NCBI GenBank assembly: GCA_014281115.1
Contig: JACONQ010000007.1
Location: 2,356,001-2,420,000, forward strand
Origin: Laburnicola sp. R22_1
Taxonomy: Eukaryota > Ascomycota > Dothideomycetes > Pleosporales > Didymosphaeriaceae
DNA length: 64,000 nt
Direction of reading: 5' to 3'
The notes under the pieces were generated by a model that searched no databases, was not told the origin of the DNA, and was given only the letters and a program-made list of their open reading frames with translations. Below are positions 52,756-62,913 of the stretch, one piece after another; positions within the stretch are counted from its first letter, which is position 1; each line of letters opens with the position of its first letter. Made by a program: the position numbers and the translations under genes.

Positions 52756-54824
52756 CTACAGCATAAACTCAAACACGCTCTTCGCCTCCCTCGCAACCCC
52801 ACCCTCCACCAACGGCACACCTTCATACTCGGCTCCCCCGCGCCTCCCCGTCCTCCTCCTCTTATTCTCCCTAACCAACACCCACCTCAGGACCGCAGCC
52901 AAAACGCCCACCAGCGCCATAAAGCCCGCACAAACCGCCATCCCCTTGACATACCACGGCCCCTCCTCGTCGGGAAAAATACTCGTCCCCACCAACGGCC
53001 CCATCTGCCCAATCACATTCATCATCGCAACGCCCACCCCCTTCCCCGTCTCGCTCTCCTGATTATTAATCGTCCACGTGATGATAATCGTAATGGCGGC
53101 GAAGAAGCCCGCCGCAGCGGGGTACAGCGCGAGATAGCGCAGGGTGGTGTTGTCGTAGCGGAAGTAGCCGCAGAGGGCGATTGTGGCGTAGCCGAGGGTG
53201 GCGAGGAGGGAGTGGGCGATGATGAAGGGGGAGCGGGATTGTGTGGCGTCGGAGAGGTGGGCGGTTAGGAGGACGGTGAGGAAGGCGAGCAGGTAGGGGG
53301 GTGCGGTGAGGAGTTGGGCTGTGAGCGGGGGGTGGTTCATTTCTGTGAGGATGGTGGGGAGGAAGACGGGGAGGGAGGAGAAGGCTACGTTGCAGCTGAA
53401 GAACATGAACTTTGGACCAGGGAGGTTAGGTGTTAGCGATGCAGTCGTCATGCTTAGAAGTGTGTGTATGGAGGGAGGGAGGGAGGGATGGTGGATCGAC
53501 TTACGGCTGTGAGGTAGCATTTTGGATCTTTCAGCGTCTGCAGGATTTCTCGGAGATGGACACGTCGAGTTCCCCCGGATGGCCCATACGCGTGCTTCTC
53601 TTCCTCTTCCTCGTCGTTCTTCTCCTTCTCCTGCCTTAGTCGTAAAACGGCGACTTTCTTCTCCCGCGCGCTCAACCACTTCGCCACGCCTGGCCCATCA
53701 GGCACAAACTCCCACGCCCAAACCGCAACCACCACGCTCGGAAACCCCTCAATCAAGAAGAGCAACCTCCACGGGCTCAGAGGCCCATGTTCGCCCACCT
53801 TGGTAATTAGCCAAGCCAACCCCCCAGCAAACGACGCCGAAAGCGGGCTCGCAGAAATAAACAGCCCAGTCCGAAAAGCAAGCTCGTGGCGTCGAAAGAA
53901 AAACGACAGATAGAACGGCACGCCGGGCCCAAATGCCGCTTCGCTGATGCCGAGGAGCGCGCGTAGGACGAGGAGGAACCCGAAGGATGTGGCGGTCGCT
54001 TGGACGGATGCGATAATGCCCCATGATAATATGCATAGCGAGATGTAAATGTGCGGCGGTATGATGCGGTACAGCAGCGTCATCCATTCGAATGCGACTG
54101 CATAGGTACGACTATCAGCATGGAAAGGAAGGAAGGAAGGCCTGCATCCAAACGAGAAGCACTCACTGTACGTGATATAAAACGCCCAAAGGAGCCACTC
54201 GTACTGGCTCGAACTGAGCTTCAGATCCTCGGCCAAACCCGCAATCCTCGCATTACCGATATCTATGCCGAATCGTCAGCAGGCCCATATACCTATGCGT
54301 CCCTCCATCCATCTACACGCAAGCGAAACACAGCATTCAGTCCGCCCTCCTGTAACTCCAACATTCCCCATATCCTCTCCTCTCTCTCTCAAAAAACCAA
54401 CCAAAAAAAACGTCACACATCACTCACTCGACCGATCCAAAAAACTCAAGCAATACAGCATCGCCATAAAAGCCACCAGCCTCGTATCCAACTTCCTAAC
54501 CACGGCTCTATCCTCATCCGGCGTATAAAGCTCATAGCTCTGCACCGAGGAGCTCACAGACACCCGTCTCGACCCCGCCGTCCACTCTCTATCCCCATCC
54601 CCATCCCCTTCCTCGTCTTCCTCGTTCCCGCGTCCGCCCGACTCGGTATGACGAGCTCCTCCGCCGTCTACACGAGAAACAGGTTGCAACTCGTACGCAT
54701 CGCTCCCTTCTACCATATAAAGCAGGCCGTCGGACTCACGCGACGACGGTGTCGAGGGCGAGGGCGTACAATGCGGCTCGTCCGTGGTGCTCGAGGTCGA
54801 GGCGAGGGATTGCCGTTCTGGCAT
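52756..54824 (-). CDS. Major facilitator superfamily anion:cation symporter (Dal5/allantoate permease type)
   Basis: Four exons: 54824-54428, 54262-54167, 54097-53505 and 53409-52756; 579 residues with all joins in phase. Residues 1-115 are hydrophilic and acidic (EDEEGDGDGDREW), cytosolic. TM1 ends with MLYCLSFLDRS-NIGNARIAG across the first junction, the Dal5-family hallmark, and is followed by SSQYEWLLWAFYITY. RIIPPHIYISLCILSWGIIA and GISEAAFGPGVPFYLSFFFR mark the N-terminal half, DPKCYLTA-FMFFSCNVAF starts the second half, and FAAITIIITWTINNQESETG is the typical TM10-11 motif. About 12 membrane segments. Family members carry carboxylates such as allantoate, nicotinate or pantothenate at the plasma membrane; the substrate is not predictable here. 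The last acceptor (CCAAAG) is non-YAG and the least certain border. Confidence 0.88.
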
Positions 54825-55625
54825 GGTGGTGTGCCGCGTTTTGTAGGACTGGAGTGCTTGCCTGTCACATGGAGAAAAGAAGATAATCGCTCTTGGGCTT
54901 TAGCTAACGCGTGCAAATGGGCATGGGACCAGCAGCGATTCCGGCTCCATGTTTTCGTGTCCCAGGAGCTGGGCGACTCACTGATGAGACGCGCGCGGGA
55001 GTGCACGGACGTCACACTACCCCGGGTTCGTGGGGGATCACCATCGGCCTGCAGGATGAAGTATCGGAGGCACAGTCTACAATCAATCAGTTTCCAAACT
55101 TTTGACTTGGTACCGTACTTTTTCATTTCGACATTTCGTCTCTATTCAAACGGCAGCTTGCTGCGAATAAAGGGTAAACCAAGGGCACAGTATAGCATAG
55201 TACATACTTTTCCATCTCCTACAATGTACAGAAAACAGTAGTCTATCTGCCGCATGGTTGCAGTCTTGCAGACTATCAAGACTCAAGTGCAAGCTCAATC
55301 TCAAGGACGCCGCTCTCCCCAATCTCCCAACCACCAAAAGAAAAGAAAAAGAATCTTCAATCCAAGAACCACCAAGCCGGTGCCAGTTGCTCCACGTGGG
55401 TATATCCGCCAAAATTAGGGAGAAAGTCGAAAAAGAGAGAAGCATAGAACAGTAGAATTAAAAGAGCGCATTAATAAAACAGGTGCAGTCGAGAAAGGAG
55501 ATTGTGGACGTGTAGTCGGGTATTGAAACGGGATCCATAAAGCGCCGACCAGAGTTCTTTCATCCGTCTCCTGTTGTCATTACTGCGTCGTATCGAATCG
55601 GAAGCCCGTCCGGTGTTTCGAAAGA
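54825..55625. other. Intergenic region MFS promoter / hydrolase 3' end
   Basis: About 800 bp; a long plus-strand open frame overlapping the MFS gene (54051-55241) is its antisense shadow and is not a gene. Nothing else seen. Confidence 0.5.
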
Positions 55626-58600
55626 TCATGCCATTGCTTCGTGGCCGTGTCGCGAGGTGATATTACGTAGCCGTTCTGCGGTGCGCTTCCTCGAAATGCT
55701 TCGCTCGCCGTGTGCTTTGCCTTGCACAACCGTCGTCCAGTCCTCCCAATCGCTTGCCATTTCTGTAAGCACATTGCCCATGACCTGCGCACTAGCCATG
55801 AGACCGTGCTGCTCGCCTTCAAGGATTCTAACCTCGCATTTGCGCATCACACGACCAAGCCATCGTACATTGTCGACCGGGACACGAGAATCTTTGCTCC
55901 CATGATGGATGACCACGGCGCGGTTGATGTCCTCGTACCTGAATCCAATGGTCTGCTTAGTCTCTAAGCACACGATCAGATCAGTAGCGGGGTTTGCATT
56001 GGCAGTTGCACGGTCCCAGATGGCAAAAGTGAGCCGTTCGTCGAAGTCTTGTTGCCGTTGCCGATCAGCAAAAGTGAGAGCATCTTTCATCCTCTTGGCG
56101 TTCTCGTAGTTTGGATCCGCAGGATTTGCGAGCGCAAGTGATAACGTGCTAGTATTTGGTAGGATCTGGTCCATTTTCATCATGGACTCACGTGTTGAAT
56201 CCTTAAACTGCGGTCGTACCGGCGCTGGCTCCTCGTCTAGTGACATGACTTGCGGACTGACGCTCTTTCTCTTCGTCTTCGGCGAATTCTTCGGACCTGT
56301 ACGTTGCAAGCTTGCGCTGGTCGCACCGAGGAATGTCGAATTGGCCACTTTGAGCAACGAAGGAGGCAGGGCGCGCAAGAAGCGTTGAGACCTGGGAAGC
56401 TGCTGTGTGGGAGGTTGGTCTTGGCTAATTCCAATTGGCGCCATTTGGGAAGGAGGAATCCAAGGCGCGAGCAGGTGCACCCGTCCGCGAATGTGCTGAG
56501 GCATGCGCAATGATGTGGCAAGAGCATAGACAGCGCCGGCTGAATGCGCCAGCAGGGAAAACTTCGTGATCCTGAGCGTATGGCAAATCATCAAAACATC
56601 GTCTACAGTAAGGTTAACATTCAGTCAAACGTCAAATGGGGACGCAGTACTCACCTGGCCAGCTAAGCGGGGTTCCATTGGGATCAACTTGACTTCCTCC
56701 TATACCAGGACGGTCGGGGGTAATAAGTCTCAACTTCAACGTCATAGCCAATTGATCGTAGAACGCCATGACATATCTCGTCAAACCCATGCCGACGCAG
56801 ACGAAAACGGCAAAGCCATCCGGATCGCCCACTTCAGAAAACGAGATGATCCGCCCTGTCTGAGGATGGCGTATCTTCTGTGATAGACGCGGCGAATTGA
56901 GATAACCTTCGACCTCCATATCAATCGAGTCTATACTTGCCGGTCGCTCCTCAATCATGGACTGAGGCGGGCTCTGTACAGGCACTGCGCGTGTTTGCAC
57001 GCCTCTAACGGCTGCAGCATTGGTGGCATCAACCTTGGCATTGTGCGACTTCTCTGCCTTCGCTGGCAGATCTGGATGAGACCATCGTTTCTTCTTGATT
57101 GTGGGGCGGGGCTGAAGATAGGTTGCTGTAGATGTTAGGAGGCTTAGCGACGGATGTCGAGCTGCCATATCTTCGCTAGCAGAGCGGACCGGTTTGCTGA
57201 CGGGAGATTGAACTGATCTCTCGGTGGCAGAGTGCACTGACATCTCGCTGCTCTCGCGACGGGTTACACCTTTGGAATGGTTATGCATCGTATTTGCGCC
57301 CATGATCATCGAGCTTGTCGACTTGCGACTGTTCGCGGATCGACCTCCAACAGCCAAAGACTTTGCACGCCTCGCCGGTGCGCTGCTGGATCTGGTCCCT
57401 CCTGTACTGTTTGAAGCGATGCTGCTGGGTGGGGGAGGGGCGCTGTCCGGCCGTCCAAGCGACTGGAGCGCAAGGGTGTAGTTGATGGGAAGCGGGGTAA
57501 GCTCGTCGTTCACAGTTGCGCTCCTGGTCCGTGTGTGCATCGCCATCTGCTGTTTGTTTGTGTAACTTGCTTCTTTTGGTTCTGGTATTTGAGATTCTCG
57601 GTTCTCCGGTGCGTTTGGTTGCATTGTGATTCCCAGCACTCGGTGCGCTTTCGCGGGGTCCTGCGCTCGGGTGTCAGAGAGGCTTGACACAGATGAGGTT
57701 GGGGACGAGGCAATGGTTCCATTGGGTGAAACACGGGCACTGCTCAAGGAAGCCCCTGCAGCCACACCCCCCACGGGTAGCTTGCCGGCTAACTTGTCAC
57801 GCAGCAATTTCTGCTTTCTGAGCTCACGAATTCTGCGTGCGACTTCGTCTTCCGCTGCCTCCAACTCCTTCAGAATTTTCTCCTTTGACGTTTTCTCCGG
57901 AGGATCGACATTTTCATCCTCTTCAGGAACAGTGTTCGTCCTATACGAGTCATGCCGGTTAGATTTGCGCCCGTCTCCTTTTCTATGCGGTTTCTGCGAC
58001 GGGCTACCCGTGTGCCGTAGTGACGAGCCTCGCTCTGGGATAAAATGCTTGTCAGTGGGACTCCCTCCTTCATGCCCATTCAAAAGGCTGAGGCCATTGC
58101 GAAGCGGACTCGTGCCTCGACTTGGGAAGTGCGGTGCAGCCGGCGATGATTCCGCAACGACGGGTTCCTCGCTGATTGTGTCTTCTGCGACCATACGTTG
58201 GGGCGCAGGTTTCCTCGCGACAACGGGTGCCGCCGCGACCTCTGGTCCTTGCACAGTCGCGCGTTTGCGCTCCGAATCTTTCAGCCTCAGTCTCTCCCGC
58301 GAGGTCATGTACATCAAGCTCCGGTGCCCTTTTGCGCTCCTCTTGCTGTCAGCAGATGTCCTCGTGCTGCTGTCGGACGGCTTTCTTGGAACGCCTGCCT
58401 CAATGCTGATGTTTCCAAAGCTGCTCACCGATCGGATCGACTGCGCCGAGTGTACGGACGCCGAACTCCCCCCGCCTCGGCTCATGTAACTCTTCAACGA
58501 ATGCTCTTTGTCTTTCCGCTTCGGCGCGGTAATGGGCGACAGGCCCGAGGGCGGTTTCGAGGTGCGGATGACGGGCGGCTCGCATGCGTCGTCGACGTCC

Positions 58601-58959
58601 AGATGCGTCTGGCTGCTCAGGTTCTGGTAGGTGCCGTCTACAGCTCCAGCATCGTGGCGACCGAAGTTCAGGCTGTGCGGGCTCGAAGGGACAGAGGCGG
58701 TCTCGCCATAGCCAAGGGGCAGGTTCTCGAAGTGGTTGTGGGTGGAGGCGGAAATGGCCGACAGCGAGTCGATCAGGGACGAGATGACTTCGGGCGACTG
58801 GGACTGGGGGCGGAGGAGGTTGGGTGAGCGCTTCTTCACGCGGAGGTCGGGCATGGCAGATAGCGAGCTTCGCCGTCGCGAGCGCAGGTGATGGGTTGCC
58901 GTGGAGGAAGTATCGGCGGGGAGGGAAGGAACGGCCGGCAGCTGTGGTTGGACGTCCAT
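55626..58959 (-). CDS. Very long alpha/beta-hydrolase-fold protein with disordered N-terminal 700 residues
   Basis: Exon 1 is 58959-56655 and exon 2 is 56602-55626; 1093 residues, joined over a 52-bp intron (GTGAGT...TGTAG). Residues 1 to about 690 are Ser/Pro/Arg-rich, low in structure, with a short coiled coil around 355-395 (EKILKELEAAEDEVARRIRE). The hydrolase core starts at HPQTGRIISFSEVGDPDGFA and shows GLTRYVMAFYDQLA, LITPDRPGIGGS, and the nucleophile elbow LLAHSAGAVYALA (Ser789, AHSAG in place of GHSxG). Later, VIHHGSKDSRVPVDN supplies the likely acid Asp and EGEQHGLM the likely His, so the triad looks complete. An insert of about 130 residues separates elbow and acid. Related fungal proteins exist but I know no assigned substrate; lipase or esterase activity is a fold-based guess. 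Confidence 0.83.
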
Positions 58960-60358
58960 GATGGCAGTTTATTGTTTAGAGGGTACCCAAGAAAAACATC
59001 GGTCGCGGCACAAAGTCACGGTCGGCGCGGATTCCGGGCGTGCGTCTGCGATGTTCCTGGGTCGTGATTGTGCAGGTGTAGCGGAGATCAGTGCATGTTT
59101 GTGCATGCACGCCGTTGCTAGGGCTGCAGCCGTGACGTCGTGCGTGCGGCGCGCGTGGCAGCAACAGACGGAGAAAAGGCGTGGAGTGGCGAGGACGGCG
59201 GGCGGAGAGGAGAGGAGAAGAGAGCGTGCGGGTGTTGCAAACAGCGAAGAGAGAGTGAGCGTGCTCTTCAGGCTCGTGAAAATCACGCAGCCGCAAATCC
59301 CCCCGTACCCCCAGCGCCCATACACACCTTAGCCCATGGCCGAAAGGGGCCACCCACGAACCGGGGCTAGCCTGCGCTGATTGGGCCTTGCCTGACCTTC
59401 ATCGCCCATTTTGGCCATGGCATGCCCCAGGGGAGCGGCCTTATGTTTCTTTTGGGTCGTCGAGGGGCTCTTTCCCCTACCACGTGGGGGTCTGCCATCG
59501 CCCTTCGACATGTCTTTGAGACTTGTACAGCCCACCAGCCGTGCCGACACTGATCCCCCGCTGGTGCCGCCCCCCGCAAATCGACCAGACTCCAGAGGCA
59601 CTGGTGACTTGAGCGCACCATGTCCTTTGCGCGTCCCGAAAACCACCGCGCTGGGGTCATCCCAGGAACGCGGAATGGCTTCGCGTTCCGTTTTGAGCTC
59701 GGTCGTGCTTCGGATCACCTTCTGGAAATCCGCAACGTACAAGGCTGTAATATCGCTGTATAGACTTCGGTGGCACTCCGCACCCGTCTTAGTTGTATGA
59801 AATAGAAGCAGGCTGTCGCTCGGTCACATTGTACTTAATCAGTTCGTTGCGGAGGAGTTTCCCTTTGAGCATAAAGTGGTGGGGACCCGTTTCGATGCCT
59901 TTTAAAGGACATCGACGACAACATGGCAATCGTAGTAATATTCCTTCGAGTCGTTCACAACTCCCAAGCCACATCGGACTGTCGCTTGTGTATCGCTCAA
60001 CAATCCAGCATTCGCTTCAAGGAAAACCCTCCTTCTACAGACTCCTAAATAAACACCACAACAACAAATTCTACATGAAACATTATCCACGATCACAAGC
60101 TGACACTGATGGATTGTGTGCCTGAGGCCTTCGGCAGGGCGGCCGCCAAACAGCAGGGATCCCCAACCTACGTCATCGCCCCAAACCTCAACACCACAAA
60201 ATGCATCACCACCACAAAATGCATCACCACCACAAAATGCATCACCACCACAAAATGCATCACCACCACAAAATGCATCACCACCACAAACTGCACTATA
60301 CTCCCCCCATTCCCCCATCTCCCCAGCTCCAGAAAAACATCCCTAAACCACATTTAAA
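58960..60358. other. Intergenic region upstream of hydrolase and hydroxylase relic
   Basis: Divergent spacer of 1.4 kb. The short overlapping open frames on both strands (for example 59329-59742 minus) have no recognisable content. An 18-bp tandem repeat lies at its right end. Confidence 0.5.
60192..60296. repeat. 18-bp tandem repeat, about six copies
   Basis: CACCACAAAATGCATCAC repeats from 60192, with copies at 18-bp steps; the last is diverged (CACCACAAACTGCAC). It ends about 65 bp upstream of the hydroxylase relic's Met. The unit contains the palindrome ATGCAT. Confidence 0.92.
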
Positions 60359-61466
60359 ATGTTATTATTAGCCCTCCTAGCACCGTTCACCCTCCCTGTT
60401 GCATCTCTCTTCGCAATCCCTATGCTCTCCTCCTCTTCCACCTCTCTAAACCTTGTCTTCTTTAACTTAACATGGACTACAATCGCTATAACGTACTCGC
60501 CTCTCCAACTAGAGTTCTTCGCTCTATTTCTCCTGCGCACAACACTTTTCTTGGTACCCGCTGCCCTGTTCCTCCTGTTTGATCTTGGCCTGCCAAGTCT
60601 CGCTGTGGAAATCAAGGCGCAGGGCGATAGAGGACTGCCAGGGAGGCAGAGAGGCGGCGTGCAGAAGATTAGATTGGTGGTGGCGTGGTTGTGTGTGAAT
60701 GTGCTGCTTGCTGGGGTTACAAGCAGGGATAGAATTCTTGGTTATAGATATATTGAGGATGAGAAGTTTGCTGCTGATTAAGGGCAGTCGCTGGAGTCTG
60801 AACTACTTGCCAAATCTGTTATGCTTATTTAAGCATCTAGCTATGGGCCTTCTCTCTCGCATTGTAAGTCCACTAGGTCCCCCTTGCGCGCCACAGTCCC
60901 TTAAATGTAGACTTAACTAAACTTAACAGATCCTCTAATGCTATATCCACTAAAACAACTTGCACTTCCTAACTAGCGGCATTCTTGTCCGCCTCCACCA
61001 AACGTGGCACCACAGTATATCTGTCCCCTACTCCTTCACTGCCACCTACAACCATCCCGCATGCTATCTCCTGCACTGCTTTCTGCCTATCTACCTCCCT
61101 GCTATCATCTTCCGCTTTCACATTATAACCTACCTCCTTATTATTGCTCTTATATCTCTTAAGGAGCTCTTTACTTATTTAGGCTACAACGTCCTACCAT
61201 CAACAATTATGCTGAGAGGCATGGCTAGAAGAGTTGATGCGCATATAATAAGTTAAGGGAAAGGCAACTATGGACCGCTAGGTGTGCTCGATTGGGTCTA
61301 TAGAACGACGTTGGGAGCGGACGTGATGGACAATTTGCATGAGGAAATGGACAACTACAATGTACAAGGACGGGCAGGAAGGGCCATTAACGGGGCAGGG
61401 GATGCGGCGAGTAGAATTGCAGGGAGGCTGAGAGGCAAGGCTACAAAAAGCAAGCCTAAGGATTAA
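60359..61466 (+). pseudogene. Fatty-acid hydroxylase / sterol-desaturase family relic
   Basis: Reading across frames gives a recognisable fungal integral-membrane hydroxylase. Hydrophobic segments 60359-60600 (MLLLALLAPFTLPVASLFAI, LEFFALFLLRTTLFLVPAAL) are followed by KFAAD at 60781. Frame then shifts to RWSLNYLPNLLCLFKHLAMG, where a possible intron GTAAGT...TTAACAG begins near 60865. Next comes a His-box region with two TAA stops (YIH-stop-NNLH), then LVRLHQTWHHSISVPYSFTA, YLLHCFLPIYLPAIIFRFH and ARRVDAHIIS-stop-GKGNYG, ending in PLGVLDWVYRTTLGADVMDN with a soluble tail to 61466. At least one frameshift and three stops break it; two stops fit CAA-to-TAA changes. Intact relatives use iron-binding His clusters to hydroxylate or desaturate lipids in the ER. 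Confidence 0.62.
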
Positions 61467-61861
61467 AACTTACCTAAGGATTATAGTTGTTTATTATGGG
61501 TTATTGACTTATCGCACTTGAGGGTAGCGTGGTTCGAGGTCCGGAGTTCTGATACCCTAATAGAAGGGCGTTTGGGGATCTTTCTTGTATACCAGCAAGC
61601 ACACGGGTCTATTCTCCTAGGTCAGCTGTCGCAATTTGAATGTACATTCGTCTTCTTCGGATTCTCCCCAGTGACATCACAGTTCCGTTATATTAATCAT
61701 TCACTTTCGGACCGTTTCGAATTCGCTTGCCTGTTACAAGGTCGTGTAGGAAAATGCAAACCGGACCCTCCATGAAAAAGATGTGCTTGCTGTTACGGCC
61801 GCAGCATGCCGACATCATTCATCCCATGCACTGAACGCCAGAAGCCCTATTTTCCCTCCAT
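61467..61861. other. Intergenic region hydroxylase relic / RPL6
   Basis: Spacer of about 395 bp; 3' untranslated region of RPL6 probably included. No gene seen. Confidence 0.5.
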
Positions 61862-62688
61862 CTAGAAGACCATCGCGTGTGGCCTGTCCGTCTTACGGAG
61901 ACTGAAAGTAGAGCTGAGGTAGTCGGCCAGATGAGCTTCCTTCTTGATGGTGGCGAGCAGGGCCTTGTCCACGGCCTTCTGGTCTGCCACGCGGTCCTTG
62001 GAGGTCTCCTTCTTCTGCTTCTCGTTAGTGACGTCGCTCATTGGGACGAGTGCATAGAACCCACCTCGGGGGCTTCGCCCTGCTTGAAGAAAGCTTCCTC
62101 GCCCTGCTTCTTCGAGGCCTTGTCCTTGGTGAAGTAGCCGGACTCGCTGGCCTTCTTCAGGACACCATCATCCACACCGGCAATATCCACTTTGGTCGAG
62201 GTCGCAATCACGTACCGGGCGTTTACCCTTCGCAGGGGAACGCCGTTGACTTTGAAGGGACCAGTGACAAGGAGGACACCCTGCTCCAGGTGCTTAAGGA
62301 CGATGACACGCTTGCCACGGAAGCGGCCAGCGAGGAGGATGACGACGGTGCCGGGAGTGAGGGACGGGCGAACCTTGGCCGGGCGGATGGACTTGCGTGC
62401 CTGGAGTCATAATTAGCACCTCTCCATTTTGCGCGACGTGACCTATCTGAGCAGTCCGCAAGCCCGGGGAGGCTGCGCGAGCACTGCAGCGCGCAGCTAG
62501 AGCTGTGCCCTCGTGCACTTCCTGAATCTCTCTTGATTCTGTCCATGCACTTCCTGTCGTGGATGGTAACGTACCTTCTTGGGCACGGCGGCGTCCTCCG
62601 CCGGATAGTACTTGCTCGCCTTCTGGGAGTGGTGCGGTATCGACCGCTCGCCCTTGGCAAACTTCTTCGTCGTGGGTTGGTCCGCCAT
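61862..62688 (-). CDS. RPL6: 60S ribosomal protein L6 (eL6)
   Basis: Three exons: 62688-62575, 62400-62065 and 62014-61862; 200 residues. Exon 1 gives the basic leader [20 protein letters not shown]. Exon 2 carries the eL6 core with the KOW-like motif: [40 protein letters not shown] and [20 protein letters not shown]. Exon 3 encodes the conserved C-terminus ([37 protein letters not shown]). It is a component of the large cytosolic ribosomal subunit. Intron 1 is long (174 bp), as is common for ribosomal protein genes. Intron 2 is 50 bp, with a CTAAC branch site only about 9 bp before the chosen CAG acceptor, so its exact end is the weakest point. Divergent from RPN13. Confidence 0.95.
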
Positions 62689-62913
62689 GTCGAATTGTGT
62701 TGTCGTCGAGTTGATTCCCTTGAGGTTTTGGACGCAGTTCACGGTCGGCTATGCAATTCGAGGTGTGTGCGCCGAAAGGTTTCTCCGGCCCCGCCGCGCG
62801 CTAGTTAGTAAGGCGAGTTCGCAGTTACCCAGGTAGGCAAGCTAAGGCAGCTCCGACCGCAACACGCATCACAGCTTCGCCTCTGCGCAAGAACCCCCAC
62901 ATTACCCGCAATC
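62689..62913. promoter_or_regulatory. Bidirectional promoter RPL6 / RPN13
   Basis: 225 bp between the two start codons, so both promoters and leaders share it. No clear TATA box. Confidence 0.55.

Noticed and set aside
54051..55241. 396-codon plus-strand open frame
   Set aside because: Antisense to exons 1-2 of the MFS gene, low-complexity Arg/His/Pro composition, no domain; a shadow of the real gene on the other strand.
18656..59000. Secondary-metabolite gene cluster
   Set aside because: An MFS transporter, a glutathione transferase and a hydrolase are present but scattered among housekeeping genes, with no synthase, P450 or pathway regulator.
61525..61550. GGTTCGAGGTCC resembling a tRNA B box
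   Set aside because: Has one extra base compared with the B-box consensus and no A box or cloverleaf can be built upstream.
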